Below, one piece after another: positions 11,964 to 23,945 of a DNA stretch of 64,000 nt. The stretch covers positions 13,310,872 to 13,374,871 of the forward strand of contig CM064713.1 in NCBI GenBank assembly GCA_032717465.1, read 5' to 3'. How positions within the stretch are numbered: the first letter of the stretch is position 1; the number at the start of each line of letters is the position of its first letter. Source of the stretch: Coenobita brevimanus. Lineage: Eukaryota; Arthropoda; Malacostraca; Decapoda; Coenobitidae. The translations under genes and the position numbers were made by a program. The notes beneath the pieces were generated by a model that saw only the letters and a program-made list of their open reading frames with translations, made no database searches and was not told the DNA's origin.

Positions 11964-11994
11964 GCGCTGATTTTTAAAACGTGGTCCTGTCTCC
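10780..11994. mobile_element. TTAA-flanked element packed with a 31-bp minisatellite (copy A)
   Basis: TTAA occurs at both borders (10,776-10,779; 11,995-11,998), with short inverted ends GGGGACATACGACC and, inverted, GGAGACAGGACC. The interior at 10,930-11,720 is a tandem array of GACAGACGGACGCCATCTTG plus TGGGGCGACAA (31 bp), often with a 7-bp extra GACTGAG. A poly(A) run (11,917-11,955) lies near the right end. TTAA duplications are typical of piggyBac or Kolobok-type elements, but there is no transposase. Long open frames in several phases are by-products of the array. Confidence 0.6.
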
Positions 11995-12799
11995 TTAAGG
12001 ATTACCTACAAAATAATGCTTGACACAGTAAAGAAAGTGTTTATCATCACGGTAAACATTCAGTTTAGTTTTGGTTACAGAAATACCTTTACTGATTCCC
12101 TTCCTCCTTTCCCAGGTTATTTTCTGTATTTTTCTGATGACTTTTATGATAGTAAATGATTTACTGATTTTGTTTCCCTGATATTTTTGTCAATGCTCAT
12201 TCCCATTCACTCGTGTTGGTTTCTCAGGCGTACTGGCAATCTTTCTAAAATGTACTCATCATTTGAAATTTATTTTACAGCTGTTGCAGCTTGACCTTAT
12301 ATATTCACAGCTTATCCTTAATCTACTCTTAAATCTAACCCAGCAAAACATCCTAACCTTACCTAACTCAACCTAGCTAACTATCCAACGGTAATAACCA
12401 TACGCACCGAAAGGGAACACCAAATTTATTGCGATAAAACTGCGTAGCGTTTAGTGTGTCCGCCATTACGCCCAGGAAACATCACGCGTCGGGGAAGCAA
12501 ATTATGGATAATAAAAACAAGCGGGAAACAAATTCACCACCATAAAGAAAAAAAAAATACTGAGCAAACCAACAATAAGAAGTGAACTGTTCAGGTTTCT
12601 CTCTTCATTAAACTACATTTACCATCACCATGAAAGACGCTCTCAGTATCTGGATAATAGGTCGCCCAAGTGACTGCATATTTCATAACTTCCTCTACTA
12701 TTTATTCTGCACATGACATATCAATATCCTCCTGTATGTTATCCATGTAAAGTATATCCATATTCAAACTACATAACTGGCATAAAACAGGACGCTTAC

Positions 12800-12865
12800 G
12801 TGAAATACGCGAAATGAATCATCAATAAACAAGTGCTGCAACGTCTCCAATGCCACCCAGAACAT
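12800..12865 (-). CDS. Possible first coding exon, minus strand (copy A)
   Basis: ATG followed by 22 codons (MFWVALETLQHLFIDDSFRV, then F-H) ends in phase 0 at a consensus donor GTAAGC. About 15-25 nt upstream on the minus strand lies GCCATTTT, resembling a YY1/initiator site. Copy B (46,294-46,359) is identical over the exon. It could be the start of the gene that ends at 3,232-3,398, but no connecting exons are proven. The product is unknown, and the short length means chance is possible. Confidence 0.25.
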
Positions 12866-13450
12866 GGACGAATGATAAAAATGGCTGACCTTCCTTGCAG
12901 ATGGCGTAGGGGTAAGCCGATCAGTCCACCACCTGACCCTTCGTTTGACCCAGCCTCCTGTACACCTCGAGACGGACACCACCACCAGGCCACAAACATC
13001 CACTCACTCGTAGTTTCGAAGATAACACGAGCGGAAAAAAAAAAAAAAATGTTTTCCCCCCCACCACCATCCCCCACTGCTCTGAACTGAAGACTGGCAG
13101 CCGCAGCGTGGCAGTGACGGCAGCGTGAGATCCTGCCGATGATGGGAAAAGCAGGGGTGACAACCATCCCGTGCCAGGACGTCAAAAACCACACCGTAAA
13201 CTTTCTAAGCGTCTATAAATCAGTCACGCCTAGTACTAGTTAATCACTACACATTGGGTTTACTAACAGTGTTATATAATTTCTTCATGCCTAAGCGACT
13301 AATCTGCTGGAGTACAATGGAAGCAATAATCATCCCTGATTTATTAGACCATCCGAAATATTGGTACTCCTGATCTGATGGACATGCGCGGCGCAGCGAC
13401 TCATATTGCCACCGCGGGTCTATTTAAACATGCATCACGGGTTAGTTGTG

Positions 13451-14317
13451 TATAGGCGTTTTTTGTAGCACCTCGGGAAGTCAAAGGGGTTTGAGATTCC
13501 GCTGTTGGAAAGTCAAACTCCTCACCGAGGAGTTTGCCTCTGCAGTGGTGCATACCCAAACTACCAATCAGCGTGTTGTGTAGCGGAGTGTAGCCAGTTA
13601 GGGAGTTTAGCATGGTGTTTAATTCGCAATACCAGAAGATAACTATTCATTTTTTATATTATAATGCATAACAAATAATCATGTTAATGACTATATGACA
13701 ATAAGGAATTCTAACAATGTATTTTATTACGAAAATCAATCAATTTATATGTTCCGTCTCGCACCAGCTCGCACCTCCAGCCTCAAAATGGCCGACGCGT
13801 CCAATGAATTGACTGTGGTTTTGGCTTCGTTCCAACGAAGGTACAAAATTACAAAATTCTTACGTAACGTCTCAGTCAGTCATAAGTATTTTCATGTTAT
13901 GTGTTTTTTGAGGGATATAGATGCATTTCAAACCGTGAAATGTGCTTGGATCCCAAAATTTTCCAGTTTATCATGTCTTACCGCAGGAACTGCAGCCATT
14001 GAAACAAGTTTACAAATCCACCGCGAGGTTGGGCTTACTTGAAAAGAATAAGAGAGTAAATGGTTTCTACTGGCCTTAATTTCTGCTTCGGAATGGAACG
14101 AAAATTGTAAGTAATGCTCCTACGTTTATCTTAGGAGCATAAAATGCCATTATGAAAAAGTTGTCATTTCCTTGCAGACTGGCTATGTACGACAGTTCTT
14201 CCAGGGCTCACAGTGCTCGTTCGTTTGGCTGTGCTATTGCTTAGCGTTCTGTAAACTCCAACAGCGGAAACCCAAACCCTTTTGACTTTCCGAGGTGCTA
14301 CAAAAAACGCCTTATAT
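13451..14317. mobile_element. 867-bp TIR element
   Basis: Inverted ends of about 58 bp: left TATAGGCGTTTTTTGTAGCA...CCGCTGTTGG (13,451-13,509) and right CCAACAGCGG...TGCTACAAAAAACGCCTTATA (14,257-14,317). They match with only a few differences. The flanks are TA-rich, so the target duplication (TA or TATA) cannot be fixed. The interior has only short open frames (for example 13,695-14,042) that I do not recognise. It is a non-autonomous DNA transposon of unknown superfamily. Confidence 0.78.
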
Positions 14318-14491
14318 ATTTTACATATTTTGTACGTTGTTATAACACCGTGTCAGTTAAAGAAATAAAGAAAAACAATACGTTATTTCCTGTTTATTAA
14401 GAAGTATACGACACATCTGTCTTCACATTTTGAAATACTGGACGATGCTTTTGAAAATAATATCCGGCAACTTTTCATGTATGTCCTTGCC

Positions 14492-14526
<35 letters not shown>

Positions 14527-14735
14527 TTATACAGCATAAGAAGGAATTCAATACATAAAATACTCTCCACAACTATTTACCTTTGGAAAACCTGCGAGCA
14601 GCATCAACCCTCATTGTACAACCAGCGATCACCTGGCTGAAACGATGTTACTTGATCGAGTGATATTTATACTATGCAACAGCAAGTGTTCACACTCCAG
14701 CCCAACAAAAATAGTTGTGTGGTTAGATATGTGCT

Positions 14736-14769
<34 letters not shown>

Positions 14770-15170
14770 ATTAGATTCTTGTTTGTGTGGTTGATGCGTG
14801 GTATTGTCAGCAGGTAAGTAGTTATGTGGTTAGATGTTTGTTTCCGTGGTTTGATGCGTGGTGTTGTGAGCAGGTAATAGTTGTGTGGTCAGATGCGTGC
14901 TAGTATTGTTAAATGATCAGTAGTATGGTTAGATCTGCATGTGGTCAGTGTGTGCTTGTGTTGTTCAATGGGAAGTAATGTGGTTAGATGTGTCGTCAGA
15001 TGTGTGCTTGTGTTGTTAAACAATCAGTAGTGTGGTTAGGTGTGTGGTTGGATGCAAGGTTGCGTGGTTAGATGCCTGACTGTGTGGCTATAGACGAGGT
15101 TGGGCTGAAGTTGAACGAATATTCTGATTGCAAAAGGTCTCATGTCAAAACTTGGCACAAACTTCCTGTT
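14318..15170. repeat. Microsatellite-bearing stretch without genes
   Basis: Contains (TTA)n at 14,490-14,526, (TG)n at 14,738-14,770 and a degenerate GTGTGGTTAGATG-like repeat over about 14,715-15,080. No coding sequence is supported. Confidence 0.75.
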
Positions 15171-15171
15171 G

Positions 15172-15494
15172 GATGTGGTGATGGAAGGCGCTACATGAAA
15201 TACAGGATGGGACATTTATATTTAAAGCATTTCTTAGTGTTGAAATGTAAAGTTGTGGTGATGGAAGGCGCTACATGAAATACAGGATGGGACATTTATA
15301 TTTAAAGCATTTCTTAGTGTTGAAATGTAAAGTTGTGGTGATGGAAGGCGCTACATGAAATACAGGATGGGACATTTATATTTAAAACATTTCTTAGTGT
15401 TGAAATGTAAAGTTGTGGTGATGGAAGGCGCTACATGAAATACAGGATGGGACATTTATATCAAAAGCATTTCTTAGTGTTGAAATATAAAGTT
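15172..15494. repeat. 80-bp tandem repeat, four units
   Basis: GTGGTGATGGAAGGCGCTAC recurs every 80 bp (about 15,174, 15,255, 15,335, 15,415). The units are nearly identical, implying recent amplification. Confidence 0.92.
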
Positions 15495-15614
15495 AGTTCA
15501 CAACACATATACTGTGCTTAGTACATGGATGAAAACATGTCAAAGGCGAAGTAGTTACGTGACAGTTTAGTTTTAAAAATTACATCTGGCAAATGGGTGT
15601 CACTGGAGTTTTTG

Positions 15615-15845
15615 TATTCACGACAGCGAATTAGCATACTGCTTATTACTGCATGCAATGTTGCTTTATCAACAGTGTGACGGCGAATTAGCATACTGCT
15701 AATTACTGCATGCAATGTTGCTTTATCAACAGGTTGACAGCGAATTAGCATACTGCTTATTTCTGCATCCAATTTCCTTATCAAGTGTGACAGCGAATTA
15801 GCATACTGCTAATTACTGCATGCAATGTTGCATTATCAACAGCGT
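15615..15845. repeat. ~57-bp tandem repeat, four units
   Basis: CAGCGAATTAGCATACTGCT followed by GCATGCAATGTTG and TTATCAACAG recurs four times with small indels. Confidence 0.9.
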
Positions 15846-15904
15846 AAATAATTGCGAGGATCTTTGTCATACACGCCCAACACTCAGGCCTTAAATGTAC
15901 TGTA

Positions 15905-16168
15905 TTATGCCAGCCCCGTCTCGGGTGCCAACACCACTACGGGGGTGATATGCCACTGGCTGTTATCGTTATCTGTGCCCCGCCTCGGGTGCCAACACCA
16001 CTACGGGGGTGATATGCCACTGGCTGTTATCTGTGCCCCGCCTCGGGTGCCAACACCACTACGGGGGTGATATGCCACTGGCTGTTATCTGTGCCCCGCC
16101 TCGGGTGCCAACACCACTACGGGGGTGATATGCCACTGGCTGTTATCGTTATCTGTGCCCCGCCTCTC
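15905..16168. repeat. ~55-62-bp tandem repeat, about four units
   Basis: CTCGGGTGCCAACACCACTA, then CGGGGGTGATATGCCACTGG and CTGTTATC, is repeated. The length difference comes from an extra GTTATC in some units. Confidence 0.9.
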
Positions 16169-17756
16169 ACATACAGTACAGTCTACAAACGCAATGGGTC
16201 GTATTCTCCTTCTCTTAGCAACTTTCCCATCGCCTATTCATAAGCTATTTATTTTACCCATTACGTACTTATATTATCTTGTATATACTGATCCAACACT
16301 GTCGAATTACAAAGATAAATAGCGTACAAAAAGATATTGGGGTGTAATTTGCAACCTAAATCACTCAGGAAGATGCGTTACGAAGTGTCCCATACAAAGA
16401 TGCTGCGCCTCAAAGTATTCCGTACACAGGCTCAGCAGCTGTTTGTATCAGCCAAGAAGAGGGAAAGAAAAAAATAAGAAAGAACGAAATAAAGATGCAG
16501 AAGAAAAAAGAAAGAAAAAGAAAAAGAAGATGATGATGATGATCAATGATCTTAATCATAATAATCATCATCATCAACTTCAGCCAAATATCATCCTGAT
16601 CATGATACTGCCGTCCTTCTGGCCATGACAAACAGACCAGACAGGCTGCAGAACCCGGGCCAGTAAAACACAGCAGCAGGATAAACTGCCATCAAAGTAG
16701 CCAGTGAAATGCGCCACACGGACACAAGGCAAACAAACTATACCAGCATTTGTACACCTGGCAGCCCAGATGAGGTTTTTACCTGCTTCTCAACACGCTA
16801 CAGAAATGACAGCATTTTTTTTTTTTTTTTTACCTCATGTTCATGAAGAAAATATTGAAATAATCCTTTACTGCTGTCAAAACATTAATACCAAAACGGC
16901 CATATTCATTGTGTATATTCTCGTGGCCTCTCCCCACCCCCACAATTCTACCTCATCTCACCCACTTAATCTCCCACAACGATTTCTCCCCCCCCCCCCC
17001 GTCTTTCATTTTTGGAGGAATCTTTGACATTAATCTTGGCTGCACTGCAACCAGTAATCCTGCCACAGCCATTTCCACAGGGTACACTCTCCTGCCCCAG
17101 CCCCACCGCCCACCAACATTCCAGTCCGTCCCACCCACTGCTTTGCTCACCAAGGCCAGTACTCTGCCCGCTCTTTGATGGTTTCATGGGGCGACGCAGG
17201 TCACCAGATCAACCAACGCCCTGGCTCATTTCCTGTTCCCTCTCTCTAGACAAGTTTACTCAGCACAATAGCGACCTTTTCTAATGGAGGGGTTAGATAT
17301 AAGCTTCATTATCTCCTTCACCACTTACAGCATCTCCTTAGTTGACTGAAATCGTCTGCTTGCATCAAGGATCAAATAAATCTTGTGTCCTCGAGTGTAA
17401 GCGATTAACACGCACCCGCTTACCAAACTATATTATGATCCGATTTATGTATGTTTGTTGGTTTGTTTGTTACCGTAACACAGCAAAAACAGCGCACCGT
17501 AGTGCAAGTTGTTAGAGCAAGGTACCGTTAAAATGCCCTAACTTGGAGAATAAAACAATTTCCAGTCCAGTCGAGCAACGGTTCCCGAGTTATGACTCAT
17601 TTCTGGCCTATTGATATCGAGCAGAGGCCCCCGAAGGCTGCCTTTAAGCGAGTAAGTACAGCAGCATCAATCACCTGGATGCGATCGTCCCAATAGTTCA
17701 TTCACCTCAACTTGGCCCAGAGGTTCGTCCTTATGAAGCATGTTTCCCGTAGCTCA
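16169..17756. other. No gene seen; low-complexity patches
   Basis: AT-rich and unique-looking sequence with a purine (GAAA)n and (GAT)n patch at 16,450-16,575, a poly(T) at 16,816-16,831 and a C-run at 16,988-17,000. Open frames here are short and lack protein-like pattern or splice support. Confidence 0.5.
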
Positions 17757-17935
17757 CTGGCAGGATAAGACAATACTACGGCTCTACATGCTTTCCACAG
17801 CACTTTTTCGTGACTAGCATCATATCCAAGTGTTAGTCTCTTGCTATAGCTCAGCATTCATGATGGATGGATGGTAAATTTAGGCCAAGTTAAAGTAAAC
17901 AGGGTATAGTATTCAGTACTGATATTTTACTAATG
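17757..17935 (+). repeat. Diverged copy of the sequence at 60-250
   Basis: Shares CAGCACTTTTTCGTGACTAG, TGTTAGTCTCTTGCTATAGC and GGCCAAGTTAAAGTAAACAG with 60-250 and 32,424-32,610. A reverse-oriented partial copy is at about 26,990-27,080. This is an interspersed repeat of unknown class. Confidence 0.6.
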
Positions 17936-17966
17936 ATAATCCTATTGGAAAAACAAATACCAGGTA

Positions 17967-18617
17967 CAGTCGACCACAAAAGTATGGATGCACACTCAGC
18001 ACGAAGTAATTTGACACCATGGACGACGGATACTGGAAAATACCTAATGCTTATTTACAACGCTGGCAAACTTTTTTTTTTTTTTTTCCCCACAGAGACC
18101 ACATATATCACCTGCCTGGGACAAATCTCCCGTTTTTATCATACATACCCATAGGATAAGTATTTAATCTTCTTAAGAGTGTATGTAAGGTGGAGGGGGG
18201 AGAGGGAGGGGGAGACCGAGGATGAAGTGAAGGGATGGAATGATCAGGGATTGTCCAGTAGAGAGGAAGGGTGTAAGTTGGGGACAAGGCAGCGGAATGG
18301 CAGGGGACAGGGGGGCATGGAAGCGATTTGTTTGTGGCCATCCCTTGAGGGATTAAGGCGTCTGGCTATAGATATAGACAGACAAACAGAATTCACAAGC
18401 TATATCGAACAGTTTGGATATCATCGCACCCATCCTGCTCGATTTTTTGTTAATCAACCGTACATTTGTAGCTGATAATCTCTCAATTTTTCAGTTGAAC
18501 AATTATTAAGCGTGTATACCGTATAATATTCTGAAATGCTATTTAGACTTGAAAGTTCAAATCACTGGGTTTCAGATAAATATAAAGCAGGTGGATCAAT
18601 ATTTTTGTCCGCAACTG
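17967..18617. mobile_element. Tc1-like TIR element with a LINE tail nested inside
   Basis: The ends are CAGTCGACCACAAAAGTATG and, inverted, CAGTTGCGGACAAAAATATT, with TA on both sides (17,965-17,966; 18,618-18,619). The ends resemble those of the 5,972-9,248 element. No transposase is seen. A 5'-truncated RTE fragment (18,178-18,385) lies inside. Confidence 0.72.
18178..18385 (+). mobile_element. 5'-truncated RTE-type LINE 3' end
   Basis: Matches the last ~200 bp of the RTE family seen complete at 36,724-37,536. It includes GGGGAGAGGGAGGGGGAGAC and the end GGGATTAAGGCGTCTGGCTA followed by a GATA-like tail. Confidence 0.85.
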
Positions 18618-18699
18618 TACACAAACCATAACAGATTCCTAACAAATAAGGCGAAAAAAGACAATGGTTTATGCAAGTGTTGGGAGGCCGAACAGACGT

Positions 18700-19115
18700 G
18701 AGCTGGTGTGGGTGTTGGTGTTTGGTGAATATATGTGAATCAGTGAATAGTAATTGTGTGGGTGTTGGTGTTTGGTGAATATATGTGAATCAGTGAATAG
18801 TAATTGTGTGGGTGTTGGTGTTTGGTGAATATATGTGAATCAGTGAATAGTAATTGTGTGGGTGTTGGTGTTTGGTGAATATATGTGAATCAGTGAATAG
18901 TAATTGTGTGGGTGTTGGTGTTTGGTGAATATATGTGAATCAGTGAATAGTAATTGTGTCGGTGTTGGTGTTTGGTGAATATATGTGAATCAGTGAATAG
19001 TAATTGTGTGGGTGTTGGTGTTTGGTGAATATATGTGAATCAGTGAATAGTAATTGTGTCGGTGTTGGTGTTTGGTGAATATATGTGAATCACTTAATAG
19101 TAATTGTGTGGGTGT
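18700..19115. repeat. 50-bp minisatellite, eight units
   Basis: TGTGGGTGTTGGTGTTTGGT followed by GAATATATGTGAATCAGTGA and ATAGTAATTG recurs at exactly 50-bp spacing with a few single-base variants. A (TG)n run follows at 19,245-19,271. Confidence 0.95.
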
Positions 19116-19246
19116 TGGTGAATATTGTAAATCAACAATTAAAAACTGTGTGTGTGTTAACAGTACTTAGTGAATGAGTCACTGAATAACAGTTGTGTGA
19201 GTGTTGGTATGGTTTGTGAAGAGGCTTTACTGAATAATAGGTATCA

Positions 19247-19277
<31 letters not shown>

Positions 19278-20930
19278 AACAGCTTTTATAAGAGTATAAT
19301 AATCTCCTGGTTTTCCCTCTTCCTTTTAAGTTCTGGATCCAACACAGTGCCCATCGCTTATATAGTAGGGGGGAAAGGATGATGATGATGATTACGGTGG
19401 TGGTGATGATCTTTGTGCAGCTAAAGATGATGATGATGATTACGGTGGTGATGATGACCTTTGTGCAGGTAATGATGATGATTATGATGGTAATGTCGAC
19501 CTATATGCATGTACAGATGATGATTATGGTGGTGATGATGACCTTTGTGCAGCTAACGATGATGATGATGATGACGATTACGGTGGTGATGATGACCTTT
19601 GTGCAGCTAACGATGATGATGATGGTGATGATTACGGTGGTGATGATGATGGTGATGATTACGGTGGTGATGACCTTTGTGCAGGTAATGATGATGATGA
19701 TGATGATGATTACGATGGTGATGATGACCTTTGTGCAGGTAATGATGATGATGATGATGATTATGATGGTAATGTCGACCTATATGCATGTACAGATGAT
19801 GATTATGGTGGTGATGATGACTTTTGTGCATGTAATGATGATGATGATCAGCAAATGAGGCAGCACCTAGAGTTGGACGTCGATGGCTTCGTTGCAGCGA
19901 CCTCTCGTAGCTTGTGATGCTGTACTATAGTGAAAACAAAGGAAAAAGAAAGAAATAAAGGGCGAAAGAAAGACAAGGAGAAAGAAAGTGAGAAATGTGC
20001 AAAATAGAGAGAAATGAAGTAAAATGTGAAAGAGAAGAGAAGGAATAAAAGTAGACGGTCAGACCAAAGAGTTGGCCTGGGTACAGGTGTAGTAGTGTGC
20101 CAGGCCGCTCCACCTTACTGCATCTTGTGTCCTACCTCTGTCCTAGCTTGTGATGCCGTTATATAGTGGTGGCTTTGATCTAATGTAGCCAGTGGTGGTG
20201 GTGCTGAGAATTACCGTGATGGTGGTGATGATGATGATCATGATGATGGTGGAGGTGCTGAGAGTTACCATGATGATGATGATGATGGTGGTGGTGATGG
20301 TGTTAGTGGTGGTGGTTATAACTACATATTAAAATACAGTAGTACACAGGAAGAACAGATAACAGGAGGCCTACTGGCTTCTATCCAGGTTATCTGTCGG
20401 GGAAAAAGAGAAAAGTAGGCCTCTATCCAGGTTATCTGTCGGGGAAAAAGAGAAAAGTATAGAACAGGAAAAGACGTTCCCTTGCCCACCACACCCTCCG
20501 ACCACAAGGCAGGAGAAAGAAAAATATCCTGTTCATACAAAAGAAAAAAAAAATGTTTCTTTAGGGGAGACAGAAAATGAAATACTGTACAGTATGAAAT
20601 CTGTAATCTACAGTTGTTAAAATAAGACCACACACAATGTCAGAATACTGTCACAAATAAGTAGGGTAAGGCCTTGTGTTTTATGGGGGTTACGTTACAT
20701 GCACACCCATGAGAAACTAATTTCCGCCAAGTAATGAAACCTTTATAAAATGTCTGCCACAGTCATAATTTACTATGTAATGGCCTAAAAACCTTTGTAG
20801 TGGCCCGAAACATCACCAGACATTACAATATACTTGTTTAAAGTGTATTTTGAGATGATTTACCAACACATTCTGCTAAATTCTGAAAAAAATACAGCTT
20901 AAACTTGTGCATTTGTGATGGTTTACTCAC

Positions 20931-21018
20931 CCAGGAACAACAGGAGCCGGCAAAGTGGAGTACCGCGAAAGACGAGGCTGACTGTACTCGTGTGACTGTC
21001 GTCAGGATACACGTCAGC
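20931..21018 (-). CDS. Possible internal coding exon, minus strand
   Basis: The minus strand has an acceptor TTTATTTCCAG before and a donor GTGAGT after an 88-nt segment. One frame reads ADVYPDDSHTST then VSLVFRGTPLCRLLLFLG. A second frame is also open. The amino-acid pattern looks like a real beta-strand-rich protein piece, but I do not recognise it and no partner exon is identified nearby. It is embedded in the repeat array, so chance or a pseudogene is possible. Confidence 0.3.
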
Positions 21019-23049
21019 CTGGAAATAAACACACGCCATTACTTATTGACTAGTCTACAAATATTTATCCCAGCCAGGTTTGTAATGTATCTATAGTTCT
21101 TGCACTAACCACTGTTGCTGTAGTATATTCCATTGCATTAAACACACGCCATTACTTACTGACTATACAAATATTTATCCTGACAAGTTTGTAGTGTAGC
21201 CATACTCCTTGCACTGCTGCTGTAGTTTATTAGACTGTTCACCTACAGGTAAAGCAGTTTTTCCCTATATTAATATTCCACTTCTTACCATGAAATGTAG
21301 TCGTAGTGTCGTTCTGTATATCAAAAAATATTCACCACAGCAGTCCACCAGGGTCATGTGAAGGCTGAGGATACAAATATTCAGCTACTACTATCATTCT
21401 TTTTATTTATCATATTCTTTTAATTATACCTATTTTCATCATATACTTTATAATACTTTACGTAATATACTCATGATACTTTGTTACTCTGTTTCTTTCA
21501 GCCATTCTGTCTGTATATTATACTGTGTCTATTTTACTTTCCAGTATTGTATTCCAGTTGCCGCCAAACGATTGTATTCAGTTCAGAGTGAGTCATGGCA
21601 TCCTGAGAAGCAACGTAAATTGGACAACATACTAATGCCACGAAAATGAGTAAGAAAGAAGACGAGATAGGGTAAGAGCAAGAACAAAAAAAAAATACAG
21701 TATGTAAATAGAAATGGGTGAAAAATAGTAAGAAAAGGCGAGATCTGGTCGGAAGGGTGAAGGTGTGAACTGGGTACAGGTGTAGTAGAGTGCCAGACCG
21801 CTCCACCTTACTGCAGCTCGCCTCCTGCCTCTCTTGTTGCTTGTGGTGATAATATATCTTGTAACTATGGTGGTGCTGGTGGTGATAACGATAGATAAAG
21901 AGATAGATGGATAGATAAATAGAGAGAACGGGAAACAATGAACATAAAAAAAAAACTAGTAAATGGAAAATGAACAAATTAAGAGGAAATAAAGAATGGA
22001 AGACAGAAAGAAAAGTAAATGAAAAGATAAAATGAAATGACAAAAATAACAAAGAAAGGATTTTAAAAATGAGATGAAAACGAAAGAGAAGAATAGCAAA
22101 CAAAGCGAAGAAAAACGGAAAACAAGAAAGAAAAATGAAATGAGAAAGAAAACAGGAGCATCGCAGCAGTAGTGATGGTTGGAACTGAAGACACCTTTAA
22201 AAGAGTCCCAGATCACTGCACCTTACTTCACCTTGGCTCTTACTTCACCTGTTGCTTTATTGATGTAAAAAATATAGTAAAGAAAGAAAGGAGAGAAAGA
22301 CGATGGAGGGAAAAATATAATGAAAGGAAAAAACATAGGAAATAAAAAGAAAAATGGAAGAAAAGAAAAACAAACAAAAAGGATTTAAAGATAATGACAA
22401 AGGGAAAAGGATGACAAAAATGAAGCAAAACGTGAAACAAAGGCAGGAAAGGGTAAAGAAATAAAATGCGTTATAAATGGTAAAGGTGTTAACTCAGTAC
22501 AGGTGTAGTAGACTCCCAGGCCGCTGCACCTGACTTCGTTTCGCTCCTGCCTCTTTTATAGCTTCTGATGTTCCAATATAGTAAAGAAAGACACGAGAAA
22601 CGATCAAAAAGAAAAAGGAAACGGGAGGAGACGGAAGGAAAGAAGTGAGAAATGCAGAAAATAAAGAAAGGCAACGAAAGTAAAAGGTGAAGTAGAAAGG
22701 AAGGAAGGGAGGGAGAGTGCGTGGTCTGGCACAGGGTTGAACTGGGTACACCTGTGGTAGTCTCAGGCCGCTACACCTTACTCCATCTTGTCTCCTACCA
22801 CTCTTGTACCTTGTGATGCCCTGATATACTTCTGCAAGTCATCTGATATATCTAATGAGGATGATGATGATGATAATAATTAGGTCGATTCTTATGCTAA
22901 CATAACTGATTAAAGGATATAATTATGGTGACGGTGGTGGTAATAATGATGATGGTGGTGGTGATGGTGAGTATTATTGTGGTTATGATGGTGATGTAGG
23001 TTCGCTTTGATGATAACCTAACTTCATCTTGCCTCCTATCTCTCTTGTG

Positions 23050-23945
23050 TTGTGAAGAAAGAAAGGAAGGAAAGACAAAGAAAGGAAGGAAAGACAAAGA
23101 AAAGGAAGGAAAGACAAAGAAAACAAGGAAAGACAAAGAAAGGAAGGAAAGACAAAGAAAACAAGGAAAGAAAGAAAAGGAAGGAAAGACAAAGAAAGGA
23201 AGGAAAGACAAAGAAAGGAAGGAAAGACAAAGAAAGGAAGGAAAGACAAAGAAAAGGAAGGAAAGACAAAGAAAGGAAGGAAAGACAAAGAAAAGGAAGG
23301 AAAGACAAAGAAAACAAGGAAAGACAAAGAAAAGGAAGGAAAGACAAAGAAAACAAGGAAAGACAAAGAAAGGAAGGAAAGACAAAGAAAGGAAGGAAAG
23401 ACAAAGAAAGGAAGGAAAGACAAAGAAAAGGAAGGAAAGACAAAGAAAACAAGGAAAGACAAAGAAAGGAAGGAAAGACAAAGAAAACAAGGAAAGACAA
23501 AGAAAAGGAAGGAAAGACAAAGAAAACAAGGAAAGACAAAGAAAGGAAAGACAAAGAAAACAAGGAAAGACAAAGAAAACAAGGAAAGACAAAGAAAACA
23601 AGGAAAGACAAAGAAAAGGAAGGAAAGACAAAGAAAACAAGGAAAGACAAAGAAAAGGAAGCAAAGACAAAGAAAAGGAAGGAAAGACAAAGAAAGGAAG
23701 GAAAGACAAAGAAAACAAGGAAAGACAAAGAAAGGAAAGACAAAGAAAACAAGGAAAGACAAAGAAAACAAGGAAAGACAAAGAAAGGAAGGAAAGACAA
23801 AGAAAAGGAAGGAAAGACAAAGAAAGGAAGGAAAGACAAAGAAAACAAGGAAAGACAAAGAAAGGAAAGACAAAGAAAACAAGGAAAGACAAAGAAAAGG
23901 AAGGAAAGACAAAGAAAACAAGGAAAGACAAAGAAAAGGAAATGT
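23050..23945. repeat. 0.9-kb polypurine minisatellite
   Basis: Units GGAAAGACAAAGAAA with 0-4 extra bases (AGGAA or ACAA) repeat for about 900 bp. The plus strand is almost all purine apart from the C in GACAAAG and AACAAG. Both strands stay open in several frames, which is a consequence of composition. Its strand asymmetry is extreme, and H-DNA formation is conceivable. Confidence 0.95.

Larger units (their letters stand above)
1..13120. repeat. Segmental duplication, copy A (left end outside window)
   Basis: Bases 1-13,120 match 32,365-46,613 in the same order and orientation, mostly with single-base differences. Copy A is interrupted by insertions absent from B (1,718-1,989; about 3,864-4,680; 5,972-9,248). 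Similarity ends abruptly after GTGACGG at 13,114-13,120. Stretches 1-1,700, 2,280-3,230 and 12,000-12,799 hold no gene or element I can recognise beyond being part of this duplication. A diverged copy of 60-250 recurs at 17,757-17,935. Confidence 0.93.

Noticed and set aside
12764..13194. 132-codon minus-strand frame
   Set aside because: Runs through a poly(A) tract and differs in length between copies A and B; not protein-like apart from the short exon candidate within it.
16443..16631. Lys-rich and His-rich short frames
   Set aside because: Composition of (GAAA)n and (GAT)n microsatellites.
18700..19115. Regular direct repeats as a possible CRISPR array
   Set aside because: Units are contiguous 50-bp tandem copies without variable spacers, in eukaryotic DNA.
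19379..19858. Met/Val-rich 159-codon frame
   Set aside because: Translation of (GAT)n/(GGT)n triplet repeats; no conserved protein pattern.
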